From: DATDAH01 sp036525535
GTDB taxonomy: Bacteria > Actinomycetota > Acidimicrobiia > Acidimicrobiales > DATDAH01
Assembly (NCBI GenBank): GCA_036525535.1
Contig: DATDAH010000244.1
Coordinates: 1 to 64,000 of the forward strand
Reading direction: 5' to 3'
Length of the DNA: 64,000 nucleotides
Part shown: positions 26,454-35,349 of the stretch, in pieces
Position numbering within the stretch: position 1 is the stretch's first letter
Layout: the number at the start of each line of letters is the position of its first letter
Program-made: the position numbers and the translations under genes
The notes under the pieces: model-generated
Databases searched by the model: none
What the model saw: the letters and a program-made list of their open reading frames with translations, nothing else
What the model was told of the DNA's origin: nothing

Positions 26454-27875
26454 GTGCCCAGGACCCGGAGACGTCGTCGTTCCCTGGGCCCCCGTCTCGC
26501 CGTCACCCTCAACGTGGCCCTCGTCTTCGGCCTGCTCACGGCCGTGGGGGGCACGGGCTTCCTGTACCTGAAGCTCGACAAGATCCCTCGGCTCGAGCTC
26601 GGCGCCACCCTGGACGAGGCGCCGGGCGGCAATTCGGCCCAGAACTACCTGCTGGTCGGCACCGACAGCGCCGATCGTCTCGACCCCAACGACCCCGTCA
26701 CCAACGGGCGCGAGGACCTCGGTGTCCTGTCGGACACGATCATGCTGCTGCGGGTCGACCCTGACGAGCCCCAGGCCCAGCTGCTGAGCTTTCCTCGCGA
26801 CCTGTTCGTCTCCTTTCCCGGTGGGGGCGAAGGCAAGATCAACTCGGCTCTGGCCGTGGGCGGCCAGGAGGCCCTGATCGGCACGATCCAGGAGACCTTC
26901 GGCGTCCCGGTCCACCACTACCTCCAGGTCGACTTCCTCGGCTTCAAGGAACTGGTCCGGGCCATCGACGGGGTGCCGTTCTTCTTCAGCACCCCGGTGC
27001 GGGACACGACGACCGGCCTGTTCGTCGGCCACGGGGGCTGCAACACGCTGGGGCCGGACCAAGCCCTGGCCTACGCCCGGTCCCGCCACCTCGAGACCCT
27101 CCAGAACGGCGAGTGGGTCACCGACTTCACCGCCGACCTGGGCCGCATCTCCCGCCAGCAGGACTTCATCCGCCGGGCGATCGCCCGCACGGTGACCCAG
27201 GGGGTGGCCAACCCGCTCCTCCTCGGGGACGTGTTCGACGTGGCCACCGACGCCGTGCAGATGGACAGCGACCTGGCCGTCGGCGACTTCGTGCAGCTGG
27301 GCCGCAAGTTCCGCGGGTTCAACGACTCGACGCTGCAGACCCTGACGCTGGACGTGACCAACGACAGCGTGAACGGGTCGTCCATCCTCCGGCTGCAGGA
27401 CACCGCGGCCAACGACCGTCGCATCGGCATCTTCCGGGGCCAGGGTGGGGCCGGGGCCGACCAGGCGCCCACGATCAGCGTCGTGGTCCACAACGGCACC
27501 GGTACCGACGGCCAGGCGGGCGAAGGGGCCGAGGGCCTCGACCGGCTGGGGTTCGACACCTCGCCGGGTACCGGCGACGCCGAGAACAGCGATTTCGGCC
27601 ACAGCGTCGTCCGCTACAGCACCGACGACAACGAGGCCGAAGCCCGCTTCGTGGCCGCCCAGATCGAGGGTGGGGCCGACGTCGAGCAGGTCGACAGCAT
27701 CGCCGCCGGGGCGGACGTCGAGGTCGTCACCGGCGCCGACTTCGACGGCATCAGCAGCGACCTCCAGCCTCCACCGCAGCCCCTGGGCGGCGCAGGCCGA
27801 GGCGGGGCCGGTGGTGGCACCGCGCCCGTCGGCCAGGTCCCCAGCGTCGACCCCCCGGAACGCGCCGCCTGCTGA
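26454..27875 (+). CDS. LytR-CpsA-Psr (LCP) family cell-wall ligase with LytR_C domain
   Basis: 473 residues: basic N-terminus and one membrane helix (about 15-38), LCP domain (about 60-290) with LLVGTDS, LSDTIMLLRVDP, LLSFPRDLFV (the conserved Arg/Asp), GKINSALAVGG and YARSRHLE, then a LytR_C domain (about 345-440) beginning ISVVVHNGTG. LCP enzymes attach undecaprenyl-linked glycopolymers to peptidoglycan. The glycine/proline tail ends in a terminal cysteine. Upstream TACCGT supports the GTG start. Confidence 0.9.
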   Translation: MPRTRRRRRSLGPRLAVTLNVALVFGLLTAVGGTGFLYLKLDKIPRLELGATLDEAPGGNSAQNYLLVGTDSADRLDPNDPVTNGREDLGVLSDTIMLLRVDPDEPQAQLLSFPRDLFVSFPGGGEGKINSALAVGGQEALIGTIQETFGVPVHHYLQVDFLGFKELVRAIDGVPFFFSTPVRDTTTGLFVGHGGCNTLGPDQALAYARSRHLETLQNGEWVTDFTADLGRISRQQDFIRRAIARTVTQGVANPLLLGDVFDVATDAVQMDSDLAVGDFVQLGRKFRGFNDSTLQTLTLDVTNDSVNGSSILRLQDTAANDRRIGIFRGQGGAGADQAPTISVVVHNGTGTDGQAGEGAEGLDRLGFDTSPGTGDAENSDFGHSVVRYSTDDNEAEARFVAAQIEGGADVEQVDSIAAGADVEVVTGADFDGISSDLQPPPQPLGGAGRGGAGGGTAPVGQVPSVDPPERAAC

Positions 27876-27913
27876 TCGGTCGGGCCATGCCCCTCGTCGC
27901 CGCCCGCACGGCT

Positions 27914-27985
27914 CGTGCTGCCTACGGCAGCTTCCGACGAGCTTCTGCTGAGCTGCTTCGCTTCGGCTCCGCAGCGTTGCTTCGG
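27914..27985. repeat. Dispersed intergenic repeat, copy B
   Basis: The block includes GCTTCGCTTCGGCTCCGC, which shares GCTTCGCTTCG and GGCTCCGC with copy A. It lies between the convergent LCP and phosphotransferase genes. Confidence 0.45.
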
Positions 27986-27996
27986 GCTGAGGGACG

Positions 27997-29100
27997 TCAG
28001 TCCGGCATCAGATCCAGCGCGTCGAGGTCGAGGATGGCGCTGGCGGACCGGGTGAGCATGGCCTCGAAGAGGGCGCGGGCCCGGTCGTTGACCAGGTCCA
28101 GGGCACCGGCGTTGAGCGGGTAGCAGGCGCAGAAGAGGATGCCCAGGCGGTAGTCGTCCCAGCACTGCTCGTAGCTGTAGTCCTCTACCCCGCCCGCCTT
28201 GAGGGCCTGGTGATAGGCCCGCAGCACCTGCTCGTCGGCCCCCTTGCGGTCCTCGGGGCTGAGGCTCTGGCTCATGAAGTAGGCGATGTCGTAGGGCGCC
28301 CGGCCCAGGCCGCAGATCTGCCAGTCGACGGCCACCACCGGATCCTCGGCGCCGGGATCGAAGAAGAGGTTGTCCAACCGGTAGTCCCCGTGGAGCAGGG
28401 TCATCGGGGGCTCGGACAGGCGCTCCAGCAGCTCGACGCACACGTCGGGCATGCGCCGGGCGGCGTCGAGCATCGGCCCCGGCAGGAGGTGGGCGAACTC
28501 CGACTCGATCAGGGGCCAGGACTGGCGCAGGGTCGGCGGCAGGGCCTGCGGGTTGGGCGGGTCACAGGTCCGCACCGTCCAGTCGGCGTCGATGATGTCG
28601 CTGTCGTTCCAGTACCAGGCGTGGTGGGCGGCCAGCTCCTTGGCCGCGATCAGCGCCTGCTCCACCGAGCAGCCGTCGAGCTGGTCGAACTGGGTCCGGT
28701 CCCCGAGGTCCTCCAGCAGGAGCAGGAAGTCCTTCGTGGAGGTGTCGTAGCCGGAGGCATAGAGCGCGGCGGTGCCCAGCGGGGTCCGCGGCCCGGCGTC
28801 GCGGTAGAAGTTCACCTCGCGCCCGTAGAAGTTGAAGGCGTCGGCGGTCTGCCGGGCGCCGGCGACGGTGTGGGGGAGCTTGAGGACGGCGGTGGCCGGT
28901 CCCTCACCCCCGTCGTAGGCCAGCTCCACCCGCCAGAGCAGGGACAGGATCCCCATGCCGACGCCGATCGGGGTGGCGGACGCCGCGGTGACCGTCGTGC
29001 TCTGGTCGATGGTGCCCGACGAGCGCAGCGCAGCCGTGTACCAGTCCGGCGTCAACTCGTCCGGCGACGCCGGGTACCCCAGATCCGCGGAATCCCCCAT
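27997..29100 (-). CDS. Aminoglycoside-phosphotransferase-like kinase (APH family)
   Basis: 367 residues. Kinase-like fold with LLLLEDLGDRTQFDQ (hinge), LLHGDYRLDNLFFDP (catalytic HGDxxxxN) and VVAVDWQICGLGRAPYDIAYFMS, where DWQ replaces the usual DF/DW metal motif. The family includes choline/ethanolamine kinases and the acyl-CoA-associated FadE36-like phosphotransferases of mycobacteria. A TACGCT hexamer at 29131-29136 and a GGGGGAGAGG leader precede the start. Substrate unknown; no resistance role should be assumed. Confidence 0.85.
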   Translation of the reverse strand: MGDSADLGYPASPDELTPDWYTAALRSSGTIDQSTTVTAASATPIGVGMGILSLLWRVELAYDGGEGPATAVLKLPHTVAGARQTADAFNFYGREVNFYRDAGPRTPLGTAALYASGYDTSTKDFLLLLEDLGDRTQFDQLDGCSVEQALIAAKELAAHHAWYWNDSDIIDADWTVRTCDPPNPQALPPTLRQSWPLIESEFAHLLPGPMLDAARRMPDVCVELLERLSEPPMTLLHGDYRLDNLFFDPGAEDPVVAVDWQICGLGRAPYDIAYFMSQSLSPEDRKGADEQVLRAYHQALKAGGVEDYSYEQCWDDYRLGILFCACYPLNAGALDLVNDRARALFEAMLTRSASAILDLDALDLMPD

Positions 29101-29170
29101 GGCCCTCTCCCCCGGTCGAACCGTGGCCGCAGCGTAGTGGGGGGATTTCTGACGGCCGGGTGGACGTCAG

Positions 29171-29176
29171 TACCGT
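29171..29176 (+). promoter_or_regulatory. Leaderless-type -10 element of the 29185 SDR
   Basis: TACCGT eight bases before the ATG. Confidence 0.5.
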
Positions 29177-29184
29177 TCGACGCC

Positions 29185-30084
29185 ATGGCTGACATCGGGT
29201 TCGACGGGAAGGTCGCGATCATCACCGGGGCGGGCGGAGGGCTCGGCTTCGAGCACGCCAAGCTGCTGGCCTCCCGGGGCGCGCAGATCGTCATCAACGA
29301 CCTCGGCGGATCGGTCTCCGGCGAGGGCGGCGACGAGAGCGCGGCGGAGTCGGCGGCCCGTCAGATCGAGGAGCTGGGCGGCGTCGCCGTGGCCAACCAC
29401 GACAGCGTGGCCACGCCCGAGGGCGGCGAGTCCATCGTGAACACGGCCATCGAGGCCTTCGGCCGGGTCGACATCGTGATCAACAACGCCGGGATCCTGC
29501 GGGACAAGGCGTTCCACAACATGACGCCCGACCTGGTCGACCCCGTCATCGACGTCCACCTGCGGGGGGCGTTCAACGTGACCCGGCCGGCGTGGATCAA
29601 GATGCGGGAGCAGGGCTACGGCCGGGTGGTCAACACCGCGTCGACAGCCGGCATCATCGGCAACTTCGGCCAGGCCAACTACGGCGCGGCGAAGATGGGC
29701 CTCGTCGGCTTCACCCGGGTCCTCGCCGCCGAGGGCGCCCGCAGCAACATCAAGGCCAACGCCATCGCCCCGATCGCCAAGACCCGGATGACCGAGGACC
29801 TGCTCGGGCCGATGGGCGACAACCTCGCCCCCGAGCTCATCTCCCCCGTGGTGGCCTGGCTGGCCCACGAGGACTGTCCCGTCACCGGCGAGATCTACTC
29901 GTGTGGCGGCGGCATGGTCGCCCGCTTCTTCATCGGCCTGACCACTGGTATCTACGACCCCGAGCTGACCCTCGAAGGCATGCGCGATCAGTTCGACACG
30001 ATCCGGGACGAGGACGGCTACATGGTCCCCACGGAGACCGGCGACGAGCTCCGCAAGCTGCTGGCCTACTTCAAAGGCGACTGA
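29185..30084 (+). CDS. SDR dehydrogenase, MFE-2-like
   Basis: 299 residues. TGAGGGLG cofactor motif, NDLGGSVSGEGGDESAAE extended loop, NNAGILRD, and Ser/Tyr/Lys in NTASTAGIIGNFGQANYGAAKMG. It is close to the protein at 16547 in layout and in the NDLGG...GEG loop. The probable reaction is oxidation of a 3-hydroxyacyl-CoA. A C-terminal extension (MRDQFDTIRDEDGYMVPTE) is present. It has its own promoter hexamer and no hydratase partner next to it. Confidence 0.85.
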   Translation: MADIGFDGKVAIITGAGGGLGFEHAKLLASRGAQIVINDLGGSVSGEGGDESAAESAARQIEELGGVAVANHDSVATPEGGESIVNTAIEAFGRVDIVINNAGILRDKAFHNMTPDLVDPVIDVHLRGAFNVTRPAWIKMREQGYGRVVNTASTAGIIGNFGQANYGAAKMGLVGFTRVLAAEGARSNIKANAIAPIAKTRMTEDLLGPMGDNLAPELISPVVAWLAHEDCPVTGEIYSCGGGMVARFFIGLTTGIYDPELTLEGMRDQFDTIRDEDGYMVPTETGDELRKLLAYFKGD

Positions 30085-30130
30085 TTGGCAATAGGCCTAA
30101 TGGCCCACGCGGCGGGGCCGATGGAGGGGC

Positions 30131-30574
30131 GTGGAAGCCGCCGCTCTAGCGCCCGACCGCCTCGACGCGGTCCTGGCCACCCTCCCCCCTGACTGGGCGG
30201 TGGCCCAACTGGGTCGCGACCGCTTCGTGGCGGGCCCGGCCGGGGCCTTCGTCCTGCGGCCCTCGACCGGCGAGCACCACCGCGATGCCCGGCGGGTCAC
30301 CCAGATCGCGCGGGCCACTCGCACCGGACTCAGCGACCACCTTGCCTGGATCCCGGTCATCGACGCCCTCGTGGTCACCCCGGAACGCATCCGCGAGCCC
30401 GTGGGTGCCACCGTCATCCCGGTCGGCATGGTCACCTCGCTGCTCCTCGAGGGGATGCAGCCCCTCGACCAGGAGACGCTGCGCCGCATCACCGGCCTCA
30501 TGGTCGAGCGCCGCCTCACCCCCGAGTGGATTCCCTCCGCCCCCCAACCGAGCACGGTCCTGGCTCCTGATTGA
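30131..30574 (+). CDS. Hypothetical protein, small alpha/beta domain
   Basis: 147 residues, not recognised. Seen: LPPDWAVAQLGRDRFVAGPAGAFVLRPSTG, then HRDARRVTQIARATRTGLSDHLAWIPVIDALVVTPERI and GATVIPVGMVTSLLLEG. The order (GW.. / GP.GAFVL / PV.DALVVT / V.PV..L) resembles a NERD-type nuclease core, but catalytic residues cannot be assigned. A GGAGGGG stands just before the GTG. It precedes the RecB-type nuclease gene by 50 bases. Confidence 0.55.
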   Translation: MEAAALAPDRLDAVLATLPPDWAVAQLGRDRFVAGPAGAFVLRPSTGEHHRDARRVTQIARATRTGLSDHLAWIPVIDALVVTPERIREPVGATVIPVGMVTSLLLEGMQPLDQETLRRITGLMVERRLTPEWIPSAPQPSTVLAPD

Positions 30575-30612
30575 GGCGCCCCGGGGTCACCGAGGCTGTC
30601 AGTGGGGGTGCG

Positions 30613-30618
30613 TAGGCT
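30613..30618 (+). promoter_or_regulatory. Leaderless-type -10 element of the RecB-family nuclease
   Basis: TAGGCT six bases before the ATG at 30625. Confidence 0.5.
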
Positions 30619-30624
30619 TCGGTC

Positions 30625-31476
30625 ATGGCATTGGAACCCCCAACCGGGCTCTCCCCCTCCCGGGTCTCGTCCTTCCAGGACTGCGCGCTGGCGTTCCGGT
30701 TCTCGGCCATCGACCACCTGCCCGAGCCCTCCTCGCTGCCCGCCGTGCGGGGCACGTTGGTCCACGCCGCGCTCGAGCGGCTCTTCGACCTCACCCCGGC
30801 CGAGCGCACCCCCGAGCGGGCCACGGCCTGCCTGACCGAGGCCCACGCCGTCATCCAGGCCGACCCCGAGTACCTCGGCCTCGGCCTCGACGACGAAGGT
30901 GACCTCGCCCTGCGGGTCCGGTCCCAGGAGCTGCTGGACAACTACTTCCGTCTCGAGGACCCGGCCACCATCACCCCCATCGGCCTCGAGCTGCGGCTGG
31001 AGGCCCCCCTCGGCGATCTCAACCTGCGGGGCATCATCGACCGCCTCGAACTGGACGCCGAGGGCGGCCTGGTCGTCACCGACTACAAGACCGGGGCCGC
31101 CCCCCGCCAGCAGTTCGAACAGGGCCGTCTCGGCGGGGTCCACTTCTACGCCTTTCTCTGCGAGGAGGTGTTCGGGCAACGGCCGGCGAAGGTCCAACTC
31201 CTCTACTTGGCCGACCCCGTGGCCATCGTGGCCGAGCCCACCGATCAGGCCAGTCGCGGCCTACGCCGCAAGCTGACGGCGGTCTGGGCGGCCATCGAGC
31301 GGTCCTGTGAACGCGAGGACTTCCGGCCCCGACCCTCCAAGCTGTGTGACTGGTGCGCCTTCCAGACCCACTGCCCGGCCTTCGGGGGCGACCCCGACGC
31401 GGCCCGTCGGGACGCGGCGGCGACGGCCCTGAAGGCGACGCCGATCGACCTGAGGCCGGTCGCCCTAGCGGGGTGA
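30625..31476 (+). CDS. RecB-family PD-(D/E)XK exonuclease with Fe-S cluster cysteines
   Basis: 283 residues. [18 protein letters not shown] at the N-terminus carries the first cysteine; [13 protein letters not shown] is the first nuclease motif; [24 protein letters not shown] gives the D...DxK active site; [15 protein letters not shown] supplies three more cysteines of an AddB/Cas4-like 4Fe-4S cluster. It is a single-domain nuclease, not a helicase-nuclease. Its stop overlaps the PAP2 GTG start by four bases. Likely DNA repair, role inferred. Confidence 0.88.
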   Translation: MALEPPTGLSPSRVSSFQDCALAFRFSAIDHLPEPSSLPAVRGTLVHAALERLFDLTPAERTPERATACLTEAHAVIQADPEYLGLGLDDEGDLALRVRSQELLDNYFRLEDPATITPIGLELRLEAPLGDLNLRGIIDRLELDAEGGLVVTDYKTGAAPRQQFEQGRLGGVHFYAFLCEEVFGQRPAKVQLLYLADPVAIVAEPTDQASRGLRRKLTAVWAAIERSCEREDFRPRPSKLCDWCAFQTHCPAFGGDPDAARRDAAATALKATPIDLRPVALAG

Positions 31477-32030
31477 CCCCCGGTGAACGCGTGGCGGCGC
31501 TGGACGACGCCGTCGACGAGGCCTTCGACCACCTACGGGGCAACCCCATCGCCGACCGCGTCTTCTACACGGCCTCCAGCCTGGGTGACTTCAGCCTCCT
31601 GTGGGGCTTGGTGGGCTCGCTTCGAGGCCTGCGCTCGGAGCGGGACGCCGATGCCGCCGTCCGCCTGCTGGTCTGCCTCGCCGTCGAGTCGGCGCTGGTC
31701 AACGGGCTGGTCAAGTCCTTGCTCCCCCGGGCCCGGCCCGTCCACGACCGCGACCACCCCCACCCCCTGCGCACGCCGAGGACGGCCAGCTTCCCGTCGG
31801 GCCACGCCAGCGCCGGGTTCACCGCGGCCACCCTCCTCGCTGACGGCCAGAAGGCCCCGTGGCGCTTCGGCTGGTTCGGCCTGGCCGCGGTGGTGGCCTC
31901 CAGCCGCATCCACACCCGGGCCCACCACGCCTCCGACGTCCTGGCCGGTGCCGTTCTCGGCCTGGTGCTGGGCCGTGCGGCCAAGCGGGTGTGGCCGCTG
32001 GCGGAACACTCCGGTGACCCGAAGGGTTGA
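31473..32030 (+). CDS. PAP2-superfamily phosphatase
   Basis: 185 residues with the three PAP2 active-site motifs: [20 protein letters not shown] and [16 protein letters not shown]. Three to five membrane segments are visible ([47 protein letters not shown]). It probably dephosphorylates a lipid phosphate such as phosphatidate, which would feed diacylglycerol to the WS/DGAT downstream; that link is inferred from position only. GTGA overlap with the nuclease gene. Confidence 0.85.
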   Translation: MTPGERVAALDDAVDEAFDHLRGNPIADRVFYTASSLGDFSLLWGLVGSLRGLRSERDADAAVRLLVCLAVESALVNGLVKSLLPRARPVHDRDHPHPLRTPRTASFPSGHASAGFTAATLLADGQKAPWRFGWFGLAAVVASSRIHTRAHHASDVLAGAVLGLVLGRAAKRVWPLAEHSGDPKG

Positions 32031-32037
32031 TCCATCC

Positions 32038-32634
32038 ATGAGCACCTCCTTCGCCGTCACCTGGGACTATCGCTGCCCCTTCGCCCGCATCGGCCATCAG
32101 CACGTGCTCGCCGGCGTGCGCGACGGCGCCGACTGGGACGTGCACTTCGTGCCCTTCAGCCTCGGCCAGATGCACGTCGAGGAGGGCCAGCCCGACGTCT
32201 GGGACAAGCCGGCCAACGAGTCCGGGCTACTCGCCCTCCAGGTGGGCACGGTGGTCCGCGACCATTTCCCCGATCAGTTCCCGGCGGTTCACCTCGGCCT
32301 CTTCGACGCCCGTCACGTGGATGCCCTCGACCTCCGCGAGCGAGACGTTCTGGGCGGGATCCTCGACGCCAACGGCGTCCCCCGCGCCGCGGTGTTCGAC
32401 GAGATCGACGGCGGAGGTCCGCTCGACGTGGTCCGGAAGGAGCACGAGGCCGCGGTGGCCGAGAGCAACGTGTGGGGCGTGCCCACCTTCGTGCAGGGCG
32501 ATCGGGCGGTGTTCATCCGCCTGATGAACAGTCCGACCGACGACGCTGACGGCCACGCCACCGTCGACCGGGTGCTCGACCTCCTGGCCTGGACCGACCT
32601 GAACGAGTTCAAGGCCACCTCGATACCGAGGTGA
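32038..32634 (+). CDS. DsbA-family thioredoxin-like protein
   Basis: 198 residues. The N-terminal WDYRCPFARIGHQHV has a single cysteine (CPFA), not CxxC, as in 2-hydroxychromene-2-carboxylate isomerase and FrnE-type proteins. NVWGVPTFVQGDRAVFIRLMN holds the cis-Pro loop. No signal peptide, so cytoplasmic. It may use a thiol cofactor such as mycothiol; substrate unknown. Directly downstream of PAP2 with seven bases between. Confidence 0.8.
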   Translation: MSTSFAVTWDYRCPFARIGHQHVLAGVRDGADWDVHFVPFSLGQMHVEEGQPDVWDKPANESGLLALQVGTVVRDHFPDQFPAVHLGLFDARHVDALDLRERDVLGGILDANGVPRAAVFDEIDGGGPLDVVRKEHEAAVAESNVWGVPTFVQGDRAVFIRLMNSPTDDADGHATVDRVLDLLAWTDLNEFKATSIPR

Positions 32635-32648
32635 ACCGGGGGCGCCGG

Positions 32649-32654
32649 TAGCGT
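32649..32654 (+). promoter_or_regulatory. Leaderless-type -10 element of WS/DGAT copy 2
   Basis: TAGCGT six bases before the ATG at 32661. Confidence 0.5.
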
Positions 32655-32660
32655 CGGGTC

Positions 32661-34058
32661 ATGGCGGAGCGCGAACTGCGGTCGGACCCGCGCATGACCG
32701 ACCTCGAGGCCCTCATGTGGAACCTCGACAAGGACCCCCACCTCACCTCGGTCTTCGCCAACGTCACCGTCCTGGACTGCGCTCCCGACCGGGAGTACCT
32801 GCGGCGCAAGCTGGGGCGGGCCGTCCAGGACATCCCCCGCCTGCGCCAGCGGGTGGTCCCCGCGTTCGGCCGTCTCGCCCCGCCCACGTGGGAGGAGGAC
32901 GAGGCCTTCGACCTCGACTACCACCTGAGCTGGACCGGCCTGCCCAAGCCCGGCGACCAGCGAGCCCTGCTCGAGCTGTCCACCCGGATCCACCAGCAGC
33001 CCTTCGAACGGGGACGGCCGCTGTGGGAGTTCGTCGTCGTCGACGGGCTCTCTGGCGGGAGAGCGGCCATGGTCCAGAAGCTGCACCACACCATCACCGA
33101 CGGGGTGGGCGGCCTCCGCCTGGCCGAGCGCTTCCTCGACCTCGAGCGGTCACCGCTCGAGCCCGACCCCGTCGAGCCCGTCGCCTCTCGGTCCCCCGCC
33201 TTCACCGGCCCCAAGCTGGTCGGCCGGGCGCTGGGCACCGCCGGCCACCTCACCAAGCAGGCCGCCAACACGACCGTTGATGTGGCCAAGGGGGCCGGCG
33301 GCACGCTCGTCCACCCCGATCGGTGGCCGTCGAGGCTCGTCGAGGCGGGCGAGACCGTGCGCTCCGTGGTCCGGCAGGTCGTGGGTACGAGCGAAGCCCG
33401 GTCTCCGCTGTGGACGGAGCGCTCCCTGTGGCGGGAGCTGGTCGTGCTCCGCGTCCCCTTCGACGACGTGAAGGAGGCGGCGACCAAGCACGGCGTGACC
33501 GTCAACGACCTGTTCGTCACCGCCGCGGCCCGGGCGTCCGGCACCGTTCACCGACGGGTCGGCCAGCCCGTGGAGGAACTGCGCATGGCGATGCCCATGA
33601 GCACCCGGGACGACAAGTCCGCGGCCGGCAATGCCTTCTCGCTGACCCGGAGCCTGGTGCCCACCGACATCGACGACCCGATCGAGCACCTGCTCGCCGT
33701 CCACGAGGTCCTGGCCGCGACCCGGGGCGAGAAGGCCTTCCAGGTCCTGGACCAGTTGGCTGGGGCCATGAACCTGCTGCCGACGTCAGCTCTCGTGGCC
33801 GCCGCCCGGCACCAGGCGGAGACCGTCGACTTCACGACGTCGAACCTGCGGGGCGCGCCCTTCCCGCTCTTCTTCGGGGGGGCGCAGATCGTGGAGAACT
33901 ATCCGGTCGGGCCGCTGGCCGGGACGGCGTTCAACCTGACGGTGCTCAGCTACGCCGGGGAGCTGCACCTCGGTCTGCTGGCCGACAGCGCGGCGATCGC
34001 CGACCCGGAGGCGCTGCGGGACGCGTTGGCAGACGCGTTCGAGGACTTGACGACCTGA
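32661..34058 (+). CDS. Wax ester synthase/diacylglycerol acyltransferase (WS/DGAT), copy 2
   Basis: 465 residues, the same length as copy 1. Motifs: HHTITDG (in KLHHTITDGVGG, about residue 138), FDLDYHLSW, PLWEFVVVDGL and the C-terminal SNLRGAPFPLFFGGAQIVENYPVGPLAG. The region about 190-250 is rich in Thr/Val and differs most from copy 1, so the two may differ in acceptor or location. Own promoter hexamer. The downstream small gene is convergent. Confidence 0.9.
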   Translation: MAERELRSDPRMTDLEALMWNLDKDPHLTSVFANVTVLDCAPDREYLRRKLGRAVQDIPRLRQRVVPAFGRLAPPTWEEDEAFDLDYHLSWTGLPKPGDQRALLELSTRIHQQPFERGRPLWEFVVVDGLSGGRAAMVQKLHHTITDGVGGLRLAERFLDLERSPLEPDPVEPVASRSPAFTGPKLVGRALGTAGHLTKQAANTTVDVAKGAGGTLVHPDRWPSRLVEAGETVRSVVRQVVGTSEARSPLWTERSLWRELVVLRVPFDDVKEAATKHGVTVNDLFVTAAARASGTVHRRVGQPVEELRMAMPMSTRDDKSAAGNAFSLTRSLVPTDIDDPIEHLLAVHEVLAATRGEKAFQVLDQLAGAMNLLPTSALVAAARHQAETVDFTTSNLRGAPFPLFFGGAQIVENYPVGPLAGTAFNLTVLSYAGELHLGLLADSAAIADPEALRDALADAFEDLTT

Positions 34059-34064
34059 CCCAGG

Positions 34065-34247
34065 TCAGTTCGTGGAGACCAGCTCTTCTGACGGCTTGGA
34101 CAGCAGCGTCCGCACGTCGAGGAGGAGATCGGCCACTTCGTTGGTCGACACCAGCTGGCGATCGAGGAGTGTGCCCAGGCCCTGATCGATCAGGGCGAGC
34201 GCCTCGGTGATGCTTTCAGCGTCGTGCTTTTCGGTGGTCTCCGTCAT
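34065..34247 (-). CDS. 60-residue acidic small protein
   Basis: Begins MTETTEKHDAESITEAL and contains LLDRQLVSTNEVADLLLDVRTLLSK. It is acidic, predicted to be helical, without cysteines or membrane segments; the SxNEVADLLLDVR stretch could be an amphipathic dimerisation helix. Not recognised. A consensus-like TACAAT lies nine bases before the ATG, which is an unusually strong -10 for this sequence. Convergent with WS/DGAT copy 2. Confidence 0.6.
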   Translation of the reverse strand: MTETTEKHDAESITEALALIDQGLGTLLDRQLVSTNEVADLLLDVRTLLSKPSEELVSTN

Positions 34248-34256
34248 TACGGAACC

Positions 34257-34262
34257 ATTGTA
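34257..34262 (-). promoter_or_regulatory. Strong -10 element of the 60-residue protein
   Basis: TACAAT on the minus strand, nine bases before the ATG at 34247. AT-rich against a GC-rich background. Confidence 0.5.
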
Positions 34263-34290
34263 CCCATCCCCCGTGACAGGAGTGGGTCAG

Positions 34291-34296
34291 TAGCGT
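34291..34296 (+). promoter_or_regulatory. Leaderless-type -10 element of the 34303 F420 oxidoreductase
   Basis: TAGCGT six bases before the GTG. Confidence 0.5.
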
Positions 34297-34302
34297 GAAC
34301 TC

Positions 34303-35289
34303 GTGACCACCGCCACGCCGATCGGCGTCACCTTTGCCGGGTTCATGCCCCTGGGACCGCAGGTCGCCATCGACGTGGCCCGGGAGGCCGAGGGCCTCGG
34401 CTACTCGTCCTTCTGGACCGCGGAGACGACCGGGCCCGAAGCCTTCTCGCTGCTCGGCGTCGCCGCCGGGGTGGCGCCGGGCCTCGACCTCGGCACCGGC
34501 GTGCTGGCCCTGCAGCTCCGCACCCCGATGGTGACGGCCATGGGGGTGGCCACCCTGCAGGCCCTGGTCCCCGACCGCGACGTGCTGCTCGGCATCGGGA
34601 TCTCGTCGCCGGTCGTGACCGAGCAGTGGCACGGCGTCCCGTACGGCGACCGGCCGCTCGACCGGGTGCGGGAGTACGTCGCGCTCGTGCGGGAATGCCT
34701 CAGCGGCGAGTCGGTCACCTTCCAAGGCGACTTCCACGAGGTCCGTCGCTTCCGGCTCGGCATCCGCCAGGGCGAGCGGCAGCCGAAGATCGTCATCGGC
34801 GCCCTCAACTCCGGGATGCTGCGGCTGGCGGGCGAGATCGCCGACGGCGTGCTCCTGAACTACCTGCCGGCCAGCCACGTACCTTGGACGGTCGAGCAGG
34901 TACGCAAGGGGGGCGACGCCGAGGTCTACGCCTACATCCACCTCGGCGTGGCCGACCGGGATGCCGCCGCCGAGAACGCCCGGAAGGACCTCTTCTCCTA
35001 CGCCGTGGTCGACGCCTACGCCAGGAGCTTCGAGCGGGCCGGCTTCGCCGACGAGGTGGCCGACATCCGCGAACGCCACGCCGCCAAGGACCGAGAGGGT
35101 GCGCTGGCCGCGGTGTCGGACCGCATGGTCGACGCCATCGACGTCGTCGGCGACGCCGCCCACGTCCAGGCCACGATCAAGGACTACGTCGCCGCCGGCG
35201 TCGACCACCCCATCGTCATGCCCCTGCCGTGGGGCTCGGACCGCCGCCAGGTCATCACCGACACCCTCCGAGCCGCCATCCGCCGCTGA
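34303..35289 (+). CDS. LLM-class F420-dependent oxidoreductase
   Basis: 328 residues. FWTAETTGPEAFSLLGVAAGVAPGLDLGTGVLALQLRTPMVTAMGVATLQ, LLGIGISSPVVTEQWHGVPYGDRPLDRVREYV and KIVIGALNSGMLRLAGEIADGVLLNYLPASH are the LLM-class blocks. It resembles the protein at 42879 (same GMLRLAG.. segment and length) more than the other two, so these two are probable paralogues. Substrate unknown. The inverted repeat after its stop is a candidate shared terminator. Confidence 0.87.
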   Translation: MTTATPIGVTFAGFMPLGPQVAIDVAREAEGLGYSSFWTAETTGPEAFSLLGVAAGVAPGLDLGTGVLALQLRTPMVTAMGVATLQALVPDRDVLLGIGISSPVVTEQWHGVPYGDRPLDRVREYVALVRECLSGESVTFQGDFHEVRRFRLGIRQGERQPKIVIGALNSGMLRLAGEIADGVLLNYLPASHVPWTVEQVRKGGDAEVYAYIHLGVADRDAAAENARKDLFSYAVVDAYARSFERAGFADEVADIRERHAAKDREGALAAVSDRMVDAIDVVGDAAHVQATIKDYVAAGVDHPIVMPLPWGSDRRQVITDTLRAAIRR

Positions 35290-35343
35290 CCGTTCTGGCC
35301 CCTCATCTACCGGCCAGAGGGAGAGGATCGGAGGCCAGAACGG
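35290..35343. terminator. Inverted repeat between convergent genes, candidate bidirectional terminator
   Basis: Arms CCGTTCTGGCC (35290-35300) and GGCCAGAACGG (35333-35343) are perfect 11-base complements around a 32-base centre. An inner GGCCAG (35312-35317) can also pair with the left arm. There is no U-tract, so intrinsic termination is only a suggestion. The same word occurs at 11821. Confidence 0.5.
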
Positions 35344-35349
35344 GCGTGG

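Noticed and set aside
27997..29100. Antibiotic resistance gene
   Set aside because: The APH-like fold alone does not imply resistance, and the sequence is closer to the broad family of lipid- or small-molecule kinases.
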